NCBI GenBank assembly: GCA_018136815.1
Contig: CM030939.1
Coordinates: forward strand, 972,113-1,036,112
DNA length: 64,000 nucleotides
Reading direction: 5' to 3'
From: Isochrysis galbana
Taxonomy: Eukaryota; Haptophyta; Isochrysidales; Isochrysidaceae
Below the pieces are notes generated by a model that searched no databases, was not told the origin of the DNA, and saw only the letters and a list, made by a program, of their open reading frames with translations. Shown here one piece after another: positions 20,678 through 30,700 of this stretch (position 1 is the stretch's first letter; each line of letters opens with the position of its first letter). The position numbers were made by a program, and so were the translations under genes.

Positions 20678-21517
20678 TCAGCTTTTCTGCAGCGTGAGAG
20701 AAGTGATTGTACCATCATCGCCACGCAGCTCATACTTGAGCTCCGACTCCGGGTCAGACCCAGGCTCAAGTGTTTGCAAATACCAACGGCCATATGATGA
20801 TCCTGCCAAATCCAGAAGGGCATGCGCACGTCAGCGTGACATGGCTGGCAAAGACAGCAGAGGGTGAGGCTGCATGCACGGACTACGCCCGGGTGCATCT
20901 CGCATTATGTTGTCGAGTGGACCTCACCTTCGCTAGCCCTGATCACTCGCTTGCTGCGGTCAACGTATCCGTGAATGCGCCACCGGTTATTCAGTTGACG
21001 TCCACCCACCTTGTATTCCGCCATCTCGTCCATAGAGTACGCATTCATCTTAACAAGTAGTGTGGCCAAAAAGTTGAGCTTCAAATAAGTCGCCAGCAGC
21101 ACGACTTTGTCGACGCTCACCTACGGGGAAGTGCCAACGAAGTGGCGTATTGCGAGTGACAGCCGCATGCGCCACCGAATGGGCGCTGCTGTCTCAGCTT
21201 GAGGTACGGTAGGATGATCGCTGACCTGGCGCCATTCTCGCTGACCGTCAACATATGCCATGAAGTCGTTGTCGTCCCACAGTGTCTCGTCTGTCGAGAC
21301 CTTCACTTCGAGCCTTTGCTCCGCCTCCTCTCTCGGCGGGCAGTTTGCGTCGAGCCAGCCAGCGTCGAGACCCGCGGGCAGTGCCATGAGCGGACGAATG
21401 GTAGGCAGGACATCTGTGCGGAGGGGAAGCCGATGCACCGCCGGCATCGCTCGCCACGCGCCGGCGCAACGCGCCATCGCCACGAGCACGGCGAGCCGCA
21501 GGTGGAGGAGGAGCACC

Positions 21518-21519
<2 letters not shown>
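20678..21519 (-). CDS. Unrecognised three-exon gene for a small leader-bearing protein
   Basis: Proposed minus-strand exons are 21519-21139, 21078-20928 and 20802-20678, giving 218 aa. The second junction is well supported: GAAG|gtgagg to ttggcag|GATC, phase 1, continuing as SSYGRWYLQTLEPGS. The first is weaker. Without splicing, an in-frame TAG at 21121-21123 interrupts an otherwise continuous frame; I use a 60-bp intron (TTC|gttggc to ttgaag|CTC) that removes it. The N-terminus is a hydrophobic leader (MVLLLHLRLAVLVAMARCAGAW) followed by an Arg-containing region, consistent with secretion or a complex-plastid presequence. The body has no family I recognise. A GA microsatellite abuts the start codon upstream. 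Confidence 0.55.
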
Positions 21520-21580
<61 letters not shown>

Positions 21581-21589
21581 GGAGGGAGG

Positions 21590-21624
<35 letters not shown>
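21520..21624. repeat. (GA)n microsatellite at a gene start
   Basis: About 105 bp of nearly pure 'ag' dinucleotide repeats, with a short 'gggagggaggga' interruption near 21579. It touches the start codon of the minus-strand gene ending at 21519 and lies about 250 bp upstream of the plus-strand SAP/J-domain gene, so it sits in a shared divergent promoter region. Confidence 0.95.
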
Positions 21625-21626
<2 letters not shown>

Positions 21627-21875
21627 ATTAGAGTAATAGAGAGTTAATTGAAGTGGAGTACTCCACACTGGTCGATCGTCCGAGCGAGAGTGACCCCTCC
21701 TCGCGTTTTGGCGCCAACTCGCTTTCGGGGCCTCCCTGCGTGTGGCGGCCGGAGGGCAGAAAGGGGGGGGGGGGGGGGGGGCAGGGGGAGGGAGAGGGGG
21801 AGGAGCGAGAAGGAGGTTGAGAGAAGGGGTCTGCGGGGAGAGAGGGAACCCTTGAGTGAGAGAGGTGCGAGGCGA

Positions 21876-23979
21876 ATGGCTCCCAAGAAGATGTCCATCG
21901 CTGATCTCAAGAAGGAGTGCAAGGCACGAGGCCTGCCCATGGCAGGCGAGAAGGGAGACCTGGAGCGCCGCCTCGAGGTCTTCGAGCTGGGTGAGCGCTT
22001 CAAGACCGAGGACGGGCGTAACCCATCGCTTCTCAAGGCAGGCGAGCTCAAGAAAGCGCTCGCTCAGCGTGGGCTGCCGTGTGATCTCTCGATTAACACG
22101 CGTGATGAGCTTAACGCTGCACTCGTTGAAGCTTTGCGAAAAGAAGGCGCTGCGAAGCAAGAAGACAGTAGTGAGGATGAAAGGCCCCTCAGCGAACGAC
22201 GTAAGGCCGGTGAGAAGACGAGCGGAGCCGGCTCATCCGACACCAGCCTTGCTGTGGATATGGCGAAGAAGGTCCTTGAACTTGGCGAGGGTGGCGACTA
22301 TGAAGGCGTGCTCTCACTGATTGGCAAAAGTGTTTCGCGAGCAACACCGTTCAACGACTTGCGCCGAGCTTATCTATCCCTTGCCCGACTGATTCACCCC
22401 GACAAGCTATCTGCGGCATTTGACGGCGCCACTCGTGCGTTTCAACTACTAGTGACATCCTTTGAAGCACTCTCGTCACCCGAGCCAATGCCCGAGGAGA
22501 CCAAGGGAGGCAAGCGACCAAAGGCTGCGACGACCCTGGCGCGCTCGAATGCGAATTGCTACCGAACCAAACTTTTTTGTCCACGCTGCGGGGACGAATG
22601 GGCCAAATCGGACTCGGGTGTCGAGAAGTACTCATGTGCGCCACGCTTCCCGTTAGCCGGGCACCCACTAATGGCCATCCTTGGTGCCGGCGCCTTTCCG
22701 GCATTGGCATGCTCTTGCAATCCATCTTTGTGGAGCGGGCTTGACCTCCTGCACTCTCCTCATGTCCTTCGAGCGTGCATTGATCTATGGCTTACCTTTG
22801 TTCACTGGCTGGAGCAGATACGCACATGATGCTCGGCTTGAAAACCTTCTGTTGCGCTGGCTGCCTATGCGAATTCGGCTGTGTCACTGCCACCCACAAG
22901 TGCCCACTTTGCAATCGTAAGCTCGACTCCTACCACCCGCAAGACTACCACAAGCAAATCGAGTGCAAGGCGTGCAAGGGCCAATTTGGGTTTTGGCTCT
23001 TTACCGTGCCACCAAGGGTTGATGAAGCACTACGCGCGGAGGTGAAGATGAGGCCTGTGCACATGCATGGGCGAAACTTGAGCCTGCACAAGATTTCCCC
23101 ACCGCTTCACCTTGAACGCCGCTCCTTGGAGCGATGTCTTGACATTCAGCATGCATGCCATTGTTCACAGCGTGCCGGATCCACTCAATTGAACCCCCTC
23201 CTTCTCCCTCCCCTTTTCTCCCCTGCTCACGCCATCAGATCCGGGCTGCTCAAGAAGCTGCCCTTAAAGCCCGGGAGGCTAGACTAGCTCGTTTGCAACG
23301 GATGCAGCGAAAGGCGGCGGAGCGCGGTGACGATGCTGCCGACGAGGCTGCACGTCTCAAACACGCTGAGGCGCTTTTCGTTCGCAATCTCATCGATGCC
23401 TGTCCGCGATGCGGTTTCGAGCCCCCGTCCTCCGAGACCGACAAGGATTCGCTGCAGGCTCACCTTGACGCGTGCCATGACAAAGTCGCCCACAAGCTTC
23501 ACCGCAAGGCAGTTCAGGCGGCGGAAGCACGTGCTGAGAAGAAAGCAGCAGCTGTGGACGCGCAAGCCGAGGCCACAAATCTGGCAGCATGGCAGTTTTT
23601 GGGTGGAAATTCGGGGTCAATGTGGCTGTTGACGGACAACCAACTAAAGAAGCAATGCGAGGATCGGGGCCTTGAGACGGGCTCACGAGAGGACATGCTC
23701 GGTCGACTCGCTGCTGCCTCTGCCGAGAGCGCTAACAACCTGTTGACTCACGAAGACGGAGGCAAGGGTGGCGGTACCAGTAGAGGAGCCAAGCGCAGCC
23801 GTCCGCACGTCGATCGCGAGAGCCTTCCTTCCAATCTCCACTCGATGTCGCTTTCCCAACTTCGTGCAGTTGCTGCTGCCAGTGGCTTGGACGCACGTGG
23901 TTGCCGCAACACCGATGACGTAATACGGCTCATCGAAGCGGCAACATACGACGCCAACGAGCCGTTGTTGCTCGAGTGA
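21876..23979 (+). CDS. SAP-domain / J-domain / zinc-finger protein, three exons
   Basis: Exons 21876-22635 (phase 1 donor T|gtgcgc), 22818-23041 and 23239-23979 give 574 aa. Start MAPKKMSIADL. A SAP DNA-binding motif occupies about residues 6-40 (IADLKKECKARGLPMAGEKGDL), with a second SAP-like LKKALAQRG segment near 57. A DnaJ J-domain follows at about 150-205 with the diagnostic HPDK (LARLIHPDKLS), so it should stimulate an Hsp70. Next come C-x2-C zinc modules (LFCPRCGDEW; CCAGCLCEF; CPLCNRK; CKACKGQF), a charged coiled coil, another C-x2-C...H...H finger, a SAP-like helix pair, a basic KRSRPH patch and a last SAP-like motif (MSLSQLRAVAAASGL). It is probably a nuclear co-chaperone; the combination is not one I can name. 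Confidence 0.82.
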
Positions 23980-24840
23980 AGAGGCTGCAGGCACGCGCTG
24001 CTCGTTTGAAAAAGGGCACAATCCCTTGCCGAAAGCACCACGGCAGCTGAGCGCAGGTCATTATCGAGCCGCCGACCGTACAACAACATCACTGAACCTC
24101 GTATCGGCTAGCGATCCGAGCGATGGTACGTGAATCAGCGACCGTCCCCTTCTCATGAGTATCCTGGGGTACCATTTGTTGATGATTTGCGAGCACCTTT
24201 GAGCGCAATTCGACGGCCACTCCAACTTTTGGTGATCGCAGCCCCGTCAGCCGCTCTAGCATCTAGACACCTCGACAACATCTAGCACTACGAGCCGCAG
24301 GTGTGGTGAAGACAACCGACGACAACACGGCCCCGCAACAGCTCGCCATGCTGCTGTATACGGAGCACGCACGTAAGGGCCCTTGCACGCGCACGGTGTA
24401 TGTAGTTCATGAGCGCGTAGCAATTTAATTTGGGTCTTGAGGTCTTTATTTCATGTAGTACTACTACTATTTGATTTGCTTCCGGCTAGCGCGGCGCTCG
24501 AGCTGGCGAACTAGAGCGCCTAGCTTTACGCTTGGGGGTCAGGGTAAAGTAGGCGCGCGCGGTAAAGTGTAGCGCCTCAGGGCCCTCATCCCACAACCCT
24601 CCGCATCTCCATCCGCTATAGCACCGACGGATCGACGCAAACGGGCGGTTGTAAAATGTAAAGGCACAGGTGGCACAAGGACATGCGTGGTGTGTGTGCT
24701 GTGAGTGTACGGGAGGAGCTGTGACCATCCCTCGTTCCCGCTGCCCGGTGAGCAATTACTTGTAATAAATGAATACAGCATCCACAAAATGTTGCCAATG
24801 AGCCCATGCATGAGTGCATCCACTTTTTCTAGTGCACATC
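23980..24840. other. Intergenic between convergent genes
   Basis: Lies between the ends of the plus-strand SAP/J gene and the minus-strand DEAD-box gene, so it should hold both 3' UTRs. No recognisable gene or long repeat. Confidence 0.4.
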
Positions 24841-26115
24841 TCACGAAAAATCTAGCGCCCGCGCAGGCAATAAGGCATGAAGATCTTGGAAGCGGCCCAC
24901 CTCTTCTTCCGACTCCACCAAGCACGTAACAAGCCCGCGACTCCCTCGACGAGCCGTGCGCCCCGCCGAGTGGACGAAACCGGCCACGCTCGTCGGCATG
25001 TCGTAGAGTACGACGTGCCGAAGAGCAGGGAAGTCGAGCCCTCGGGCTGCTACTCCAGTGCAAACCAGGACCCGTGAGCGACCCGCGATGAAGTCGGAAA
25101 TAGCGGACTCTGGCCTCATCACGCTCTCCTTCCGTTCCTGCCGATGGGGATCCCCGCTGTCACCTCGCAAGTCGACGACATCATCGATGAGCAAGGAGGG
25201 CTTGAGATGCGGCATCGCTGCGCTCAGATGAGCATGCACCGAAAGCGCTGAAGCGGATTCACAAAACACCATGGTTGTGCCTCCTTGAAGCCAAGGATCA
25301 ACCTCAGCTGATCGGAGCGAAGATACCAATGCAGCATTTCGGTCTGCATCTGGTCCCATATAGTTGAAAACCTGTCTGAGTGTGGGTACCATTACGGTTG
25401 GTTTTCCAGCCGCAGATGGTTCAGCAACACGTATTGCGTGGCGGAACCGCCTTCCCAAGGCCAGTTCATGTTGCATGGAAAGATAGGCCGTCGCAAGCAG
25501 GCACTGGGACGATGTGGGCACCAGTGATAGCAACTGAGCTGCCTCATCTGTCAACTTATCGTCATACGCGCTCCCACATAGGAGCGCGTCGCACTCGTCA
25601 AAGGCCACAACTACAAGCTGCGACATCCACTGGAGTGCAGCCTTCCCCGATGCCAAGCGGCGACGCAGAGCTCTAGGAGTTGAAACGAGCAACTGAGGGC
25701 TCGATGCATCGTCTACAAGAGCGGCACTAAAGTCCGTTTCCATGCCAACATGAAGAGCAGGCTCAAGTGATGCAACTAGAGATCTAGCTGTATTGGCATG
25801 CTGCTCCACAAGGACTTGGGTCGGCGCGAGAACGAGAGCTGTATGCGGCTGTGACCCCTGCTTAGCTGCGGACGCACGAGCGAGGCGTTCGATGAGTGGC
25901 AGAAGAAAGGCGAGCGTCTTTCCAGATCCAGTTTGCGCCTGCAGCAGGATGTCTTGACCGCTGAGTGCAGGCACAAGCACCTCCCTCTGCATCGCATTGG
26001 GCGCACTGATTGAGAAGTTTTCGCGCAGGGCAGCAGCAATCTGTGGTTGCACGTAGGCCCCAAACCCATCGGCCGAGGCACGTGAGAGCCTACGCAAGCT
26101 TTGTCTCGCGAGCAT
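24841..26115 (-). CDS. DEAD-box-type ATP-dependent RNA helicase (DECD variant)
   Basis: Complete single-exon gene, 424 aa, starting MLARQSLRRLSRAS. The helicase motifs appear in order: Q-motif region (SAPNAMQREVLVPAL), I AQTGSGKT (about residue 60), Ia APTQVLVE, Ib STPRALR, II DECD, III-like ATAYLS, IV MVFCES, V CTGVAARGLDFP and VI HSAGRTARRG near residue 385. Motif II is DECD instead of DEAD, and the usual SAT motif III reads TAY, so coupling of ATP hydrolysis to unwinding may differ. The Arg/Ser-rich N-terminus without acidic residues looks like an organelle presequence, mitochondrial more likely than plastid (inference). The closest relatives should be organellar RNA helicases; substrate unknown. 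Confidence 0.92.
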   Translation of the reverse strand: MLARQSLRRLSRASADGFGAYVQPQIAAALRENFSISAPNAMQREVLVPALSGQDILLQAQTGSGKTLAFLLPLIERLARASAAKQGSQPHTALVLAPTQVLVEQHANTARSLVASLEPALHVGMETDFSAALVDDASSPQLLVSTPRALRRRLASGKAALQWMSQLVVVAFDECDALLCGSAYDDKLTDEAAQLLSLVPTSSQCLLATAYLSMQHELALGRRFRHAIRVAEPSAAGKPTVMVPTLRQVFNYMGPDADRNAALVSSLRSAEVDPWLQGGTTMVFCESASALSVHAHLSAAMPHLKPSLLIDDVVDLRGDSGDPHRQERKESVMRPESAISDFIAGRSRVLVCTGVAARGLDFPALRHVVLYDMPTSVAGFVHSAGRTARRGSRGLVTCLVESEEEVGRFQDLHALLPARALDFS

Positions 26116-27779
26116 TGCACAGCACTAGGCAGGGCAGGAGGAATGCACTTAGGCTGGGTTAAGCAGCACAGCGTAGCCCAGGCGAGAGTAGCGAGGGACG
26201 GGGAGGGTGGGTCAGGGTGGAGTGGGGTCGATGGGTGGGTGGGTAGGGGTGAGGGTGCGGGGGCGGGGGCGGAGGAGGAGAGAGAGGGAGCGAGCGAGCG
26301 AGGGACCAGGCGGCTCGCGCAGTGGACGGCGCCGGCTCACACACCTCTTCCGCGGGACTGTTTAGGTAGTACTTACTATTGTAGTGGGACTAACGAATAC
26401 CATACTAGTGGGACTAATCTCCCCCCCCCCCCCCCGCCCCATCCCGTTCGTCGTATGAGAATACAATACTACTAATAGGGCTGCAGCAAGCAACCAACCA
26501 ACAATCAATCGATCAATCGATGGTCAAATCGGGGGGTTTTGAGAGTGTTTCACTCGAGTTTCACTCCGAGTTTGACGTCAAACGTCGAGGTGAAACATTG
26601 GTGAAAGCAAGTTTGTTTGTCTACGCCCACTGCCATTGGGCACTGGGCTTGTAGGAGAACTCTGGCGGCGGGTTCTCCTACTGGTTTTTCTTTCTCCCTC
26701 GCGAGCGATGGCGGTGCGCTTGCGGCCCGTTGGCGCCAGCAGGGATGTGGGTCAGGCCAAGCACAGGCCGCGGGTGTGCCGCGCGAGTCCATTCGCCTGC
26801 ACCTGCACCACAACCTGACCCACTCCATCACTCTCGCCCACGCCGACAAACATCGAGGGGAGAGGGCAGTGGCCCCTCCCCCCGGTATTACTCGGACACC
26901 TGGCTCGTCAGGCATGGCGGGATTCTGGGACTGAAAGCAGTTGTGTCCAATTAGCTAGTGGGGTTGGCTAGGATATAACATTAAAAATTTAATTACTACA
27001 ATTGATTCCAAATGCCCGTCATTGTCCTGTTCCCCGTCCTCCCGATGAGCCCGTTCCGGGCTCCCCGGATGATGCGAGCGCCGCGCTAGCCGCTGGTGCG
27101 CCTTCGCGACTCGTTCCCAAAGAGGAAACGAACGTCGCTCCGACACGTTGGCGCCAGGTAGGCCCCTAGAAACGGACGCAGCCGACGTAGAATATAGAAT
27201 GGGAAAATGAAAATGGAGATGCGAGGTCCGCAAAACGGCGTGAAGTGTGAAGCGGGCGCCATGCGGCATATGCATGCGGCCGATAGGCGATAGGCGCAAG
27301 AGGGCGGCCCTCCTTGTGCATTTCGTTAGCACTAGCGCTGCTCAACGAGGCGATAGCGCGGGCCTTGCGCCTTGCTACAACAAGTCACACGCGGACAGCC
27401 ATTTGAAAGTGTGGGCTAGAAACTCTTCTATTCAACAAACCCGATTTGCTTTTGCAAGCACTCCCACTCTCAAGCGCATCTGCATTTTTAGCGCAAGAAC
27501 AAGCAACAGATCGTTGTGTCGGCGTGGCCATGCGCTATGCCCTGCCCTTCCGACGGGTGTGTGGCGCACGGTGTGCATCTTTCCTCGATACTACTCACCC
27601 CTCGCTCGCCTTGCAACGGCTGTATACTTTTGCCATTGGCATGTCCCAATCACTCCATGCGGATCGGCATGTCCTAAGCACTCTATGCGGGTTTGTCGGT
27701 CCGAGGAAAATCTCCCACGAACACGTTGAGTCGACGCGTGGTGGTTGGTGTACATGGTGTTGCAATAATGTTCAGCTCT
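26116..27779. other. Intergenic, no gene supported
   Basis: Contains a C run (about 26421-26436), GT/GG-rich sequence upstream of the helicase start, and a short inverted structure at about 26540-26610 ('gtttcact' / 'agtgaaac'-type words, with 'tgacgtca' at its centre). Several overlapping frames on both strands have no recognised content. Confidence 0.35.
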
Positions 27780-30700
27780 TCAGCTCGCGGCGAGCTCAGC
27801 GAGCGCCCCTCGTGCGAGAGCGCTGCCCTTGAGCTCAATCGACGTGCTCACTGCCTTCGGTGAGACAATCTTGCATCTACCACTTGGCGTGGACAGAGAA
27901 GTGTCGCCGTGACGCTGCCACGCTGCGGGTGTGTTAGCCGTTCGAATCATTCTTGGGCTAGCCGTTTGAGGAGACGTACTCTGACGTGCCGACTCCTCTA
28001 CTAGAAATTTGTTCGGAGAGGTGCTGTCGAAGGGTGCTGTGTGCGAAAAGTGCGGAGAAGCCATGATGGCTTCTCTTGCCGTCTGCAGTATGCGGGTTGC
28101 CGTGGCCGTCGGCGATATCCGCCTTGCGCTAGACGACACATGTGACGGTGGATTTGAACGGTTGGAGAGCCGATCACCTCCAGGGCTTATCATTGTTCCC
28201 ATTGTCGTCGATCTGAGACTCTCGCGCGCCATCGAGCTCTGGCGATCTGATTGGCCCATGCCTTCATTGCATTTGTCGTGCGTCGATACCAACACCTTGC
28301 TCGAAGTCTGTGATGAGTCGTACAAATCCGGGTCGAGTGGACGCACCGACTCTGAATCCCAGCTAGCTTGCTCATTGAAACCCTCAGCACTCGAGCCATT
28401 CGGATACAGCCCGTCGTGGAAGTCCTCCACGAATATCGTCTGATCGGAGTCGCTTTGGTGTTCATGGTGACCAATCGCTGTGGAACGCGGTTCGGAGGTC
28501 GTTTCCAAGAGGCCACGAGGGGCATCATGGCTTGATGTCGGTGCGGAGTGCGCCAATTTGAACTCGAGGTCGCGAGCATATCGCTCGAGATCCATCACAT
28601 ACTTCGCTTGGGCCATCTCAAGGGCTGCGCCCTCCTCGTCCTCGCCCTTTGTCATCAATGCCAAGGTGCCCCTGCCACCAAATTGACTATGGCTGATTCC
28701 ACGCTCCTCGTCTAACTCATGCAATGGCCTTTGAGAGGAATGGAGGGGTGCGCGTACGTCAACAAGGCGAGCACCGCGCCCGCTTCGCGAGTCAGCGTTC
28801 GAACGGAATCGCACAGCACCACGGAGCTGATCATTCAGAAACTCGACCTTCGTTGAGAGCTGCTGGTGAGATTGGCGCAGGCGATTGAGCTCGTCCTGAG
28901 CACACCGCAACGAGCTCTTGGCGGTTTCGGCAGCACGAGTCGCTGAAGCAGCTGCGGCGGCCGCCTCCTCTCTTTTCATTTCCGCTGTCCTCTTCTTCTG
29001 GTCGGCAAAATGAAGCTTTCCACGCAGAAGCTCAGCTTCTCGCGTGGCACTATCTCGGCTCGTGCGAGCCTCCTCGACTTCCTGGACGAGGCGGTCGGCC
29101 TTCCTGCGAAGTCCCTCGTTGAGCAGTTCCAACCCAGATGTACCATGCGGCTCCGGAGAGATTTCGTCAATCCCATGCGAACCATCGCATCCAGCACACC
29201 TCACAGATATCCGAGCGGCAGCAGTGGCAGCACGCAGTCGGTCACGCTTGGCGGCGGAGATCGCAGCCTCGCGGACACCGCGCCGTGGCGCCACATCTTC
29301 CGCCCGTTGAGTTCCAGAGCATCCAGGTGCCGTGCTGGCTGAAGTAGCACTTCGATCGACATTTGAGGACGGGCCACAATTCGCTCCAGCATCCCAATCA
29401 AAGTCGTAATGAGGGGCTCTGATGCCGTCCACCCTATCAGCCCTTAGATCTGGACGTACAGCAACCGTCGCCCCCATTCCCGCCACCGACTCCTCCTTCA
29501 GGTATTCTCGCGAAGGGCTCTCAAACAGCCGAGCTCGCCTATTGCCGCCTCGAATACCTAGAGCAGGAGGAGTCTCCCACACTGGCGGCGACGGTGGTGA
29601 ACGTTTGCAAGCCTCCGGGCGTGCATCCTGGCATTTCCCAATTTGTTGAGCTTCAACGGCCCACCCTCTCCCATCACTTGTGGTCTGCTCCCTGGCGAGG
29701 GGTATGTCCTTCCCGTCGCTTTGCCCTTCCAACTCTTGAAGCCGCACACGCATCAGCAGTACGCGGCTGCGCTCCCGCTCGAGGGCCGCAGCGGACTCTT
29801 GCTCACGGGCCTGAGCTGTTGCGAGGCTCTCCTCCAGCTGAAATATACGGCGGCGCTCAGAGGCTAGTTCTGCTTCTGCGCGTGCAGTTGCCTTGTTTGC
29901 CATCTGAAGTCGAGCACATAGATCAGAATAATCACCCTCCGTATTATTGGATTGCCAAGCAGCTGACGAGTGGCCCGTAAAATCGTGAAAGCCGCCCAAC
30001 GATTGTGCATGATGCGCCATTGCCTCAGCCGCCTTCATGCCTTCAAGCCTACGTAATAGCTCATTCTCTCGGCGAGCTGCCATGACTGCAGCCTTCGCTG
30101 CCGAGTCGGACGCGACTCTTGCACAGTCTTGCATCTCCGCAAGTTGTTGCAGCGCTGCTTGTGAGGTCTCGTTCTCACGATGCGCCACCACCTGTGCTAC
30201 CCGAGCTTCTAAACGAGCCTCTTCCGCTGCTTTGCACGCCTCGTTTCTTTCCGACCGCACTGCCTCGAGGTCGCGCTTTGCGGTCTCGACCTCGATCTCC
30301 GCCAGGCGTATCCTCTCTCCAAGTTCCTCTACGGCTTTCATGGCTACCTCGGCCTTCTGTTGTTCGGCTGCGGCCATTGCTGATGCTTGCTTGGCATCGT
30401 CCTCCGCCCTATCAGCTCGCGCCAAAGCTCGCTCCAGAACATCGCGTAGTTCATGTAGGCTTTGATCTTTGCCTGCCGCTGTCGTTCTGCTGTCATCTTG
30501 CAGCGCAACCTGGTCCATCCCAGCATCTGCCGTCCTCACATTTGCATCATGCCCATCCAACCCATTCGTTTCGACTCCTCGAGCGCCGGGTGAAAGGGTA
30601 GATTTCGAAACTTGGCGTTGCCCCGAACCCGCGAATTCCGTGTTAGAACACGCCATTTCTCCTGCTGCGATCGGCTGGTTCAAATTTGTCCGACCGCCAC

